This document shows positions 19,401 through 27,309 of a stretch of DNA of 64,000 nucleotides, piece after piece; the stretch's first letter is position 1, and every line of letters begins with the position of its first letter. A program made the translations under genes and the position numbers. The notes under the pieces were generated by a model, which ran no database searches, was not told the DNA's origin, and saw nothing but the letters and a program-made list of their open reading frames with translations. Source of the DNA: Moesziomyces globuligerus (lineage: Eukaryota > Basidiomycota > Ustilaginomycetes > Ustilaginales > Ustilaginaceae); NCBI GenBank assembly GCA_030849465.1, contig JARVLF010000022.1, positions 310,001 to 374,000 of the forward strand, in the 5' to 3' direction.

Positions 19401-19787
19401 GTTGGAAGCTGCGGTGGCGGCGGCGGCGTCGTCTTGCGCAGTGTCGGACTGGGAGAAGAGCTGAGACGGGAGGTAGGCATCGTATGCGTGCGAGTCTCGG
19501 TCGATGCCACCATCCTCAGAAGCGGAGGCGGAGGCGCTGGAGGAGAGGGAGGAGGGTTTGTGAGGCTTGAAGGATGGTGTGAGGAGGGGCGGCGCTACGC
19601 CTGCGGAGGTGGCGAGGGACGAGGAGGCGGAGGATGTGGCGGTGTTGGCTGTGTTGGCGGTGGCGGCGGTGGAGTTGGACGAGTAGGACTGCGGATGCGG
19701 GTTGGAATGGGAAGCCGAGCCGTTCTTGGGAGCGAGGAGCGAGTCGAGAAAGGATCTGGCGTGGATGTTGGAGTGTTTGGACGGCAT
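16497..19787 (-). CDS. CCCH zinc-finger protein with DUF1771 and C-terminal Smr domain
   Basis: Large RNA-associated protein of 1096 residues. About the first 600 residues are Ser/Ala/Pro-rich and probably disordered, with one helical patch (DYTADILAILNDHHLDEEER). At about 560-595 a small helical segment (WSPEQVDEALVMHNYDVEKT) resembles a CUE/UBA-like fold. Two CCCH fingers lie at about 680-720 (CRYYLAGECRRSDCRFSH and CRYWLKGHCAHNPCNFLH). DUF1771 follows at about 896-942 (YRKGDVASAKKYSREASMLN), then a Smr domain from about 1009 (CLLDLHGLHAKEAVELTEEF; YLAIGSAKHSS). DUF1771 plus Smr is the arrangement of Cue2/N4BP2-type proteins, whose Smr domain cuts mRNA at stalled ribosomes; the CCCH pair would add direct RNA binding. 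Nuclease activity here is inferred only. Confidence 0.8.
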   Translation of the reverse strand: MPSKHSNIHARSFLDSLLAPKNGSASHSNPHPQSYSSNSTAATANTANTATSSASSSLATSAGVAPPLLTPSFKPHKPSSLSSSASASASEDGGIDRDSHAYDAYLPSQLFSQSDTAQDDAAAATAASNDLDEDDASSVATSPPLSSSFKAHQLSIQALSHHRTFSPSSSRRTSTSAPTIDYTADILAILNDHHLDEEERIDKVRATLANALHAIEGLPSPSARIDILVLDLMHRHREDLHPTGSLFPANPTQSPVRRPASIRTFSTSRPWTPSRPSFSPASSFGTPTEIPATLSLAPQRSTSPHLGSSALASLASPTTSAWPSTPAPPTAASPRPHPGVIGSGSPRASPRPWNRTLSNLSSTSLASSNGNLTNTAASPMSSLPLGVIGGASSRPASPSPFGSPKLNIAAIEFKPRTATPIASAAAPSAALTPTRPDPHLIRRPSSNSSSTNLALANKSHAGAGDDDDDEFSPFGSVKPVQQQPISFAGFTAYDPNAGWTSAPHAAPDSYAQNWPSSEATGAFPVSESSEARPDTSAPLTPFDMLYSILVTGTKAGSSEWSPEQVDEALVMHNYDVEKTLNAIWENDGKPLGDGSHSLLSGGPSAPRAPAVPATTDSPRMFSAQLPATAGVKAGVNVMSREALGLAGTRGQRPALSRSGSSQFSQRYEAAPGASGAGTNRVCRYYLAGECRRSDCRFSHDLDNRAVCRYWLKGHCAHNPCNFLHDYDALNQLAAGIVSGLNVGDGSLQRATPTSDAADPFASLGSGSDSKEDFPELGGGSKESGSKSSYAATLGGGADASRNRWAATVQRKAPADAATRAQEDAQGVISIHAKAGPVRSQPAAAGRAADKPTGRTSTSAAARSSARIPLRPSALLPTLLTGSSASETYHAHRGDVLTLAEQRNKLLARASEAYRKGDVASAKKYSREASMLNHQYEDESRTAAHAIVKERLSELRARLVSDGSGSNAGAQSTEAGARAMRGKIVGSGLGLCLGVVRPTAVGGHATSIDERTECLLDLHGLHAKEAVELTEEFLLGLEAERIQGLAYLAIGSAKHSSKESDKRRVKLAGFVKQFLSSYSYPFAESDGILVVDPLSHS

Positions 19788-20472
19788 CTGGGGCAGCGGT
19801 GGAGACGTGGGAAGCAGCTCAACGTTGGTGTCGACGTTGGCGTTGGCGAGGGTGGTGAGAGGTCGACTGCATTGCAGAGAGGGATGCGCGTCGAATCAGA
19901 GCCAGCCACCTCGTGTGCACGTGTAGGGGGAGCACCGACGGAGCTGCTACGCTGCAGCTGTGCGTGGAAGCGAGGGTCGAGGTTGAGAGTGGGGAGAAGG
20001 AGGGGTTGCCGCGTGTGGACCGAGGAGACTAGGATGATGGTGGTTGATGGTGGTCAGAGAGTAGTGGCTGGTTGGACCATCGCCTCTGTTCAACGCAAAC
20101 GCACAGAGCAACGCCGCTCGTCGAAATGCACAACCAATCCAATAATGCATCGTGTCGTGCTGTGCTGTGCCTTCACTCGCACTGTGCTCGGATGCACGTT
20201 TTTTCGAAAAAAGTGACGGTGCTGAATGAGCTGTCGCAGCCTTGAGTGGCTTGAAGCTTCAGGGGTCCGCCACGTTCCTTTTTCTTGGGGATCAATGTTA
20301 CACTTGTACGCTGCACATCTTCCATCAAAACTCCGGCTCCGAGGAGACGCGTTGCCAACCACGCTCGCCGAGTGAGAAGAAGACAGGCGGCGTATTGCGC
20401 ACGGCGCAGTCTTCCTCCTCTTCCTCCTCCTCCTCCTCCTGCACCCAGCACCACTACTACTACGCAGCCGTC
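19788..20472. promoter_or_regulatory. Divergent intergenic region CCCH-Smr gene / PAF1
   Basis: 685 bp between divergent starts. Near the PAF1 ATG there is a CT-rich stretch (cttcctcc repeats, 20411-20440) as often seen before fungal start codons. No RNA gene recognised. Confidence 0.4.
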
Positions 20473-22596
20473 ATGTCCTACTCCAACGGCGGCAACTCGG
20501 CAGGCGCTGCTGCCGCCGCCTCCGGTGCTGCAGCAGCCGCATCCAGCTCCCGCTCCAGACGCGAGCTCATCGACCGCATCAAGTATCCCAACCCCATCCC
20601 CCTCCCGCCCTATCCACCCAAGCTCGTCAAGATCAACGCAGAGCCTTCCCGCTACGCCAACGCTCATTTCGCAGACCGACTCGCCGCGCAGCAGCCCATC
20701 CCCCTCACCGTAGACGTACACGCCGGCATGCCCATCGACCTCGCCAACTTTCAGAACCTCTGGGAGGGCGATCTCAGCGAAGTCTCCGTCGCCCCCAGCC
20801 TAACCCTCGATCCCCAAGATATCGACGAGGCAGACGCATTCCTCCTCCAAGACTTTGCCGCAAACCTCCCCGCGCCAGCCACCACCAACCCCGTCCCCGG
20901 TGCCACCGGCCTCATCACCTCGCTCACCGCCACCGAAGACAACGCCTCCAACGCCGCCTTGGCTGCCGCCCTCCAGCAACGTCACACCCAGTCCCTCGGC
21001 CCCGGCGCCACCGCTGCGCTCGCTGCAGACGACGTCTCCTGGCTCCGCAGGACCGAGTATCTCGGCACACACCAAAAGGCGCAGCAGCACGTGCAGAAGC
21101 CCAAGCTCACCCAGCGCATCGACGTCTCGCGCCACGCACAGCTCGCAAAGATCGAAAAGTCGTTCAACGACGCCCAGCAACCGCTCGCCTCGCTCGTACA
21201 TCCGCACAAGAAGGGCGTCAAGGCCGTCCAGGTCTTCGACTTCCTGCCGGATCCAGAGACCTGGGCTACCAACTACCAGGTCGTCCGCTTCATCGACCCG
21301 CCCGGCCGCATCGTCAACGGCGTGCCCCAGACCGACCCGCGTCTCGACGTAGCCATCCTGCGTCCCGTCACCGCCGCAGACGGCGAGCAGCGCGTCTCCT
21401 ACTACCTCCCCGCCGGCGAAGACATCCCCGAGGACCCCGAAGAGCCCATGACCCTCCTCGACAACCGCGAGAACGAGGAGAACAACGCACGCAGACTCCG
21501 AAAGCGAAGGCGCACCGGCAAGTTCCCCATCCCACCGCACCACGACGACGCCGACAACCAGCCACCTCCCAAGCTGCTCAAGAAGGACTATGCGACCGCC
21601 TTCAAGCTCGCGCGCGACTACGTACCCAAGGATACCGCCGAGACCGCCCACGATGTGCTCGTGCTCACCCTCGACGACGGCATCCCCGACGCAGACCCGG
21701 ACGCCGACTTCGATGCCATCAAAGGCGCGCCCTCCGCGCCCACCAAGTCGTCGGCGGATCACGACGAGGAGGACGACGATCTCTTTGGCGATGGCGACGA
21801 CGAGGAGGAGGTCCAGCGCGATGACGATGCTGCGGGCGACAAGATCGACTCTACGCTTCCGGCGCAGTCCGAGCACGAGCGTCAGAAGCGGTCGCGGCGC
21901 TCGGCGGCGACCAAGGGCAAGGAGCGTAGCGAGCAGCCGGTGGGCGAGGGCGCCACGAGCAGCGCGCGACCCAAGGCGCGCGCCTACTACCACAAGGTGG
22001 GCATGCGCTTCACGCTGCGCGTCTGGCGCTCGCGCTTTGCCAACAACGAGAAGCTGCGCAACCGCGATCGCCGCTATCCGGGCAAGTGGGATGCGATCCT
22101 CCTCGCGCACCGCGAGCTCGACGAGCGCGAACGCCTCCGTCGCCTCCACGCGCGCAGCCTCGTCGACGACGTCGGCGAGCTCGAGCCCTACCCGGCCAGC
22201 GACGACGAACTCGACGATGGCGTCCTCGACGACCTCGCCGCGGACGAGGCCGTCGAGGCAGAGGCTGCAGCTGGCCAGGATGCTGCATCGGGTGCGGCCG
22301 ACGCGGACGAGACGCGCAACGCAAGCGAGGACGCAGACGGTGTGGATGATAGGTCGGATAATGCGCCGGAGGACGATGAGGGAGACGACGATGACGATGA
22401 GGATGAGGATGAGGATGATGAGGAGGGGGCAAGTGTGGATGGGGATGAGGAGCTTGCTGCGCTGCGCGCCGAGGCGGAAGATGCAGGCGAAGAGCTCGAC
22501 GAGGAGGCCGGAGGAGGCAGCAGGCGTTCGCGTAGTCGTCGCTCCGCCCCCGCGCCCTCGACCGAGGCCGCTGCAGCGATGGAGGAGGACGACTGA
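20473..22596 (+). CDS. PAF1: Paf1, RNA polymerase II-associated elongation factor
   Basis: Scaffold subunit of the Paf1 complex, which travels with RNA polymerase II and promotes histone modifications during elongation. 707 residues from the ATG at 20473. After an Ala/Ser-rich start comes the family signature RRELIDRIKYPNPIPLPPYP (about 28-48), then VDVHAGMPIDLANFQNLWEG and LDPQDIDEADAFLLQDF. The middle has SWLRRTEYLGTHQK and FDFLPDPETWATNYQVVRF, and GMRFTLRVWRSRFANNEKLR lies near residue 510. The last 130 residues are a highly acidic, disordered tail (Asp/Glu runs) ending in an Arg/Ser cluster and MEEDD, as in other Paf1 proteins. The frame is open upstream to 20242 but that part is not family-like. 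Single exon. Confidence 0.9.
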   Translation: MSYSNGGNSAGAAAAASGAAAAASSSRSRRELIDRIKYPNPIPLPPYPPKLVKINAEPSRYANAHFADRLAAQQPIPLTVDVHAGMPIDLANFQNLWEGDLSEVSVAPSLTLDPQDIDEADAFLLQDFAANLPAPATTNPVPGATGLITSLTATEDNASNAALAAALQQRHTQSLGPGATAALAADDVSWLRRTEYLGTHQKAQQHVQKPKLTQRIDVSRHAQLAKIEKSFNDAQQPLASLVHPHKKGVKAVQVFDFLPDPETWATNYQVVRFIDPPGRIVNGVPQTDPRLDVAILRPVTAADGEQRVSYYLPAGEDIPEDPEEPMTLLDNRENEENNARRLRKRRRTGKFPIPPHHDDADNQPPPKLLKKDYATAFKLARDYVPKDTAETAHDVLVLTLDDGIPDADPDADFDAIKGAPSAPTKSSADHDEEDDDLFGDGDDEEEVQRDDDAAGDKIDSTLPAQSEHERQKRSRRSAATKGKERSEQPVGEGATSSARPKARAYYHKVGMRFTLRVWRSRFANNEKLRNRDRRYPGKWDAILLAHRELDERERLRRLHARSLVDDVGELEPYPASDDELDDGVLDDLAADEAVEAEAAAGQDAASGAADADETRNASEDADGVDDRSDNAPEDDEGDDDDDEDEDEDDEEGASVDGDEELAALRAEAEDAGEELDEEAGGGSRRSRSRRSAPAPSTEAAAAMEEDD

Positions 22597-22801
22597 ACCT
22601 GCACATCCCACCGTCGCTCTGACTCGGCCACACCATGAGACCAACAGCCTTTGTTGGTTCTCCAACCACACACGCACGCTCTGCAATCTCACCTTGTTCA
22701 GGACCTGTGCTGCTGTACAGGCAGCGGCCTTGAGCAGCGTAGGACTTTGACGATTGAAAAGGAAGTCGGCTTTCAACTCAACGGCGGACAGGACCGGGAA
22801 T

Positions 22802-23972
22802 TTAGGCGGGGAGGTGGAGGTATTCTTCGAGCGATGCGTCCTGCGAAGCGGTGTGGAGGACGTCTGGCATCTGCTCGTCCCAGTTTGCGGTCCAACGCTT
22901 GCTCTCGGGTTCGGGGAGGTCTTGCATGGCTGCGAGGAAGCAGGGTGACGATCCGCGCAAGGCAGAGTAGAGGAGCGGATCGGGAGGATGGAATCGGCTC
23001 GGGCGTCGATACGGCGATGTGGCCACGCTCGTCTCGGCTGGCGAGAGGTCCAACTGGGGTTCTCGCTCGATCTCCCGCGCCTTGCTCATCGGCATCACAA
23101 CATCCTTTACCGGTGACAGGGGTGTTACGGCTGGGAAAGCTTTCCCTTTTCGCTCCGGAACTTCAACAGCTTCGGGATGAGAGGTCGGAAGGGGTTCGGC
23201 AGGCGGTGGTGGGGTGGAGAATTCAAGTTGGTCTAGGAGGGCGCGGAGCATAGCGAGTGCTTGGCGTTCGGACGGTTGGGGATCGATCCAGCTCGGCGGG
23301 ATGCAGCGGATATGATGTCCGCCTGCAGAGGTGTGCGGAGCATCGGCGTTCCACTCGCGCAGAGGCACGGCGTAGATGAGCAGCTCGTGACGGTTGGCCA
23401 GTGCCAAACAATCGGCATGGAAACTCGGTCTAGTCTCCCGCGCCGTCTCGTTGCTTGTGTACGGACTCGGAACGGAGCTCGGCATGGGCTCGGATGGATC
23501 CTGCCGCCATCGCGATTCTGCGGGCGTTGAGTCGCGTGGTGTGTCGGGCTCCGACGAGTCGCTCGACGTCGAAGGGCTGCGCGATCGTCTCGGCGGCGTC
23601 GTCGGCGCGGGGGTAAACCGATGCGAGGGAGTCGAGAGCGTCCGCCGAAGTGGCGTACGGCGAGATACGGGCGATGCGGATGCGGAATGCTGTCGACCAG
23701 CCTTGGTGTACTGGTTCCACGTACACACCTTCTGCCCGCGTAGACACCGCTCGCACGATTCGGACCCCAACGCAGGCCCCGGACACTTGCGATGGTTAGA
23801 CCCTACGAAGCCACCACGACAACTCCGTCAGCTCAGGCTCCTGTACAAAAGGTGCGCAGGGTAAGCACTTACGGCAGATATCGCACGCTTGCGCGGCTCG
23901 CACGCGCTTCGGCTTGTCGTCCGGACTCGAAGAGGAACCTTCCGCGCTTCCCGCGACGTACATGCCTCGCAT
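22802..23972 (-). CDS. Zn2Cys6 (fungal binuclear cluster) transcription factor
   Basis: Putative DNA-binding regulator of 366 residues from two exons (23972-23873 and 23802-22802; 70-nt intron). The splice, needed to complete the zinc cluster, joins CDIC to RSNHRKC and yields C-x2-C-x6-C-x9-C-x2-C-x6-C (residues about 30-58: ACDICRSNHRKCPG, then SCERCLRGQKVCTW). Basic residues KPKRVRAAQ precede the first Cys. After the cluster come Arg/Ser/Pro-rich sequence (SRRTPLRRTLSTPSHR), then a segment with LALANRHELLIYAVPLREWN, LALANLRALLDQLEF-like helix and a Trp-containing C-terminus (WTANWDEQMPDVLHTASQD). No fungal-specific MHR domain was recognised. An upstream ATG in an additional exon is possible. 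Target genes are unknown. Confidence 0.75.
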
Positions 23973-25612
23973 CTTCGTCAAGGGGGAAAGAAGGAGAGTG
24001 AGAGCTGGTGGCTGCGTAGCCAAGTCGGGTTCAAGCTGGTGTGCTCAAGCGCGACGATCGAGGAGCGCTCCGGCATTTTGTAGAGAAGGCCGAGGCCCAG
24101 GATCGATGCGGAAGCGCAAAACCGGCATCGTGTGCGAGGATGAGCTGTGTGAGGACGAGCCCTCGCTTCGCCTTGGACCAGCTCGTCAAATACGCTCGTG
24201 AGCTTTGTCCGACCAAGACGGATCGAGATCGTGAGGTCTCGAGACCGCACGCCCCACTCGCTGGCGTTTCTGGACACTCAAGGAGAGCCCGAACGGCAGA
24301 CCTTGTTTGGGGGTGGTGACGATCGTGGAGGGTGGCAAGGAAGAGGTGTCAACATCTAACGTGTCTACAGTAATTCTCGTGATGCTGTACTTCTCGTGAA
24401 ATTTCAAACATGCGCACCCTACAGCAGATGGCTACATTTTGAAAATACCCCTCTCAATTTGAGATGGTGTCAGTCCTTGGAAACAACGTCAACACTGCCT
24501 TTGTCTGTGTCCAATGGGTCAACACCATGCCAGACTGTACATCACATTGATTTGGTCCACCTCAGCAACCCAAATACAGAGACACCGTGACTTGAAGTTG
24601 TGCTTGGTGCATTTGGGCACTTTACCAGTGATTTCCTTAAATAACTAGTTCTGACCATACCACGGCCATTGAGCACAAATGTGGACATCTCTTCTGATGG
24701 CCACAAAGAACATCAGCGCTGTCAACACGGGTAGCAGCAAAGAATACAACGTCAGTGTCTTAGTTGGGTGATTGATGGATGGGTCAAAAACATGGAAAAT
24801 TGACACTGCTCTGCTGCCTGTAAAATTTTGCAAACCTTCATCTTGGAAAACCACGGTATCCAGATTTGTTGCGGACAGAGATTATGTGCCTACTCCAGTG
24901 TCACTTGGTGAACACTCATGATGGCTGGATCAGATCTGTGTTTGGTGTACCTGGGCCTGAGATATAGGAGGAAGTACGTTTTTCAATAAAAGACTGGTAA
25001 AGTGCCTGAAGGCAGCATGCACAACTTCAAAGCGCAGCATCTTGGTCTCCAGATGGCTGAAGTTGACCAAAGTTGGATCAGCAAGCGGACAGGTATGCTG
25101 TCTACGTGCTGATCACATCAGAGGCAGCCATCAACGCTGTCTGCAGAAAATGACACCATCTCAGATTTACCATGACTTTTCAAAAATATAGCCATCTGCT
25201 GTAGGGTGCGCATGTTTGAAATTTCACGAGAAGTACTGATTCACGACAATTACTGCAGCGACGTTACTCACTCCTTCGACCGACGGAGGACGACAATCCC
25301 AACTCAAAAGGCTCCCGCTGGCAAGAGCGTCCTGCAGAAGCCACCCCCAGCAGCGAGTGCAGCCAGCGCAATCAGACAAGCACGATGAGCCCCGTGACAC
25401 AAGGCGCAATTTCGGACCCAGTTGCCCTGCTTGTCCGGAAGCTCATCCGCCTGTCGTGCGAATCGGATCGATGTCAATCTTGCGCAGCAAAGCAGCACCC
25501 CGTGCACACACGCTTGATCAGACCACAAAGCGGGAAGACGATGGCGTTGAGAATCATGAAAAGCGACTCGTGAGAAAAGGCCCTTGTGGCTCTCCGTGAG
25601 TGCTGCAGCCGA
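23973..25612. other. Gene-free 1.6 kb gap carrying a long inverted repeat
   Basis: Between the Zn2Cys6 gene's start and the SKP1 stop. The first 380 bp and last 350 bp are ordinary GC-rich sequence without a recognisable gene. The centre, AT-richer than its surroundings, is the inverted-repeat element annotated separately. Confidence 0.6.
24357..25266. repeat. Long imperfect inverted repeat (foldback element, about 910 bp)
   Basis: Two arms of about 273 bp (24357-24629 and 24993-25266) are inverted copies of each other around a centre of about 360 bp. The core is a perfect 48-bp inverted match (24387-24434 with 25189-25236, beginning gtacttctcgtgaaatttca). Outside and inside the core the match continues with substitutions and small gaps (for example gagatggtgtca, gacagcatacctgtc-like blocks and gcactttaccagt at the inner ends). 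A third, more divergent copy of the arm lies at 35262-35433. No convincing coding frame is inside. Likely a decayed non-autonomous transposon. Confidence 0.8.
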
Positions 25613-26495
25613 TCAGCGGTCCTCTGCCCATTCCTGTCAGAGTATAAAGGAGATGTACGGTTCAGGAATCAGTTACCAGCCTCTTCGAAACCGCGATGGA
25701 GAGGGTCTGCGAGACATCGCCGCTGCGGGCGAGGGGATACTCACGTTCTCTTTTCGGATCTGTGCCTCTTCTTCGGGCGTAAAGTCGTTCTGGATGTTGA
25801 AGAGCTTTCGGATCTCCTCGGGTGTCTTTCCCTTGATCATGTTGGCACTGAAGCAAGCAGAATGGCGCAGACGGAAAGGACACGTGACGGTCAGAAACTG
25901 CGAGCGAGGGCCGTCTGGAGCGAAGGAGTCGGCCTCCACTTACACTGTCTTGCAGCCGACGTCGAGCAGCGGCTTGATGTCGAGGTAGTTGGCGGCAAGG
26001 ATGATCTCGAAGAGCATCTCCTGGTCGACCTGGATGAACTTGGCGTCCCAGTCCGAGATGTCGGTGGTGCGCCTGCGCGACTCTTCGGCATCGTCGGCCG
26101 GAGCGGGAGGGTCGCTGCGGTGGTGCGAGCAATACTCGAGAACCTGATCATCGAGGTGCATCGAACATGTGGTGTCAGTCTTCTGACAAAGATGTATGCC
26201 ACTCTGCGGGACGGTCGGATGCCGCCGGACTCACCTTCTTCAGGACGTTGGAAGAGACGTTGGGGAGCGGAATGGGCTGCTCGGTGTCTCCGATATCTGC
26301 AAGTACGGCGATGAAGCAAAGGCGACAGCAGGCGCGATGAGTTTGGGATCACGGGCGCTTCTAGCAGATGTAGCCGCTGTTCGTTGTGGCGAAGGGCGAC
26401 TTACCCTCGAGCATCTGCTTGATGAGGACGGATCGCTCGGCGACATCGCGATCGACGGTGAACTGCTCGTTGTCCGAGGTGGTGAGGCTGACCAT
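25613..26495 (-). CDS. SKP1: Skp1, SCF ubiquitin ligase adaptor (five exons)
   Basis: Links Cullin-1 to F-box proteins in SCF ubiquitin ligases and also serves in kinetochore and endosomal complexes in fungi. Exons 26495-26405, 26296-26235, 26143-25944, 25847-25745 and 25633-25613 give 158 residues, the family length. The joined product reads [119 protein letters not shown] and ends RKENEWAEDR, all Skp1 hallmarks. The last exon contributes only seven codons. Introns are 91-111 nt, all GT-AG. It is the most intron-rich gene in the window. Confidence 0.96.
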
Positions 26496-27309
26496 GGTGG
26501 ATGTAGGCTTGTCGGCGGCGGCGGCGTATCGATACGGTGGTTGCGTGTAGAGCGAGTCGTGATGTGAGCGCGACACGGTGGGATGTGGTGATGGCGAGGA
26601 AGCAGATGCTGCGACCCTTTGTTGCGTAGGCGCATTTGACAGGCCGACTGCCACCGACTCAGCTGAGCACTGTCCATGCAGCCTTTGGGCGCGCCGCGAC
26701 GCACCGAAACCCGCGAAATTGCGATATGCACGCCCAACTCGTCGTGTCCAGCCGCTTGCTGCCAGTCTAAATCACCTGCTCCACACCTCACTGCGCTCGA
26801 GTGGAGTCCCGATCCTGATCTGATCGCCCAACAATCCGAATCCCCGATGTGCACTCATGTTCTGCTGGTGCTCACAGCGATCATGTTCGGCTCTGATTGT
26901 ATGATATTGCAGGTGTTGAACAGCATTAGAAAAGAGACAAGGTTGAACTAGTCGTACAAGCAGAGAGCGTGCGAGAGGTGTATGATGGAGACAAAATGCG
27001 GAACGAAAAGCACGGCATGGAGACGGAACGATGGAAAGAAAAAAAGTAAAGCTGGTAATGAGGTATATGGAGGAGTACGATGCGTTGTTGAAAGCAGGAG
27101 AAAGAATGCGTGACGTTGCGTGGAAGGGCTCCGGATTGTCCGAATTACGTGAAGGTCAATGTATGCAAAACATGGATGTGGCAAGAGCAGTCAGGTATCG
27201 AGCGCAACTGCTTCAGTGCTAGACCAAGGCGCCGCAGTTGATGCAGGCCTCGACCCGAGCGAGCTTCTAGGCGAATCCAGCTCGGGATTCTAGATCAAGT
27301 GCACCCGCT
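26496..27309. promoter_or_regulatory. Intergenic region: MET13 3' end and SKP1 promoter
   Basis: 814 bp between two minus-strand genes. A stem with arms cccgagc/gctcggg at about 27254-27288 lies within 60 bp of the MET13 stop, probably in its 3' UTR. The rest shows no gene or RNA. Confidence 0.4.

Noticed and set aside
18777..20216. 479-codon Gly-rich open frame on the + strand
   Set aside because: Shadow of the Ser/Pro-rich N-terminal half of the CCCH-Smr gene; composition artefact.
20800..22776. 658-codon open frame on the minus strand opposite PAF1
   Set aside because: Antisense shadow of a well-supported gene; Val/Leu/Gly-rich with no domain.
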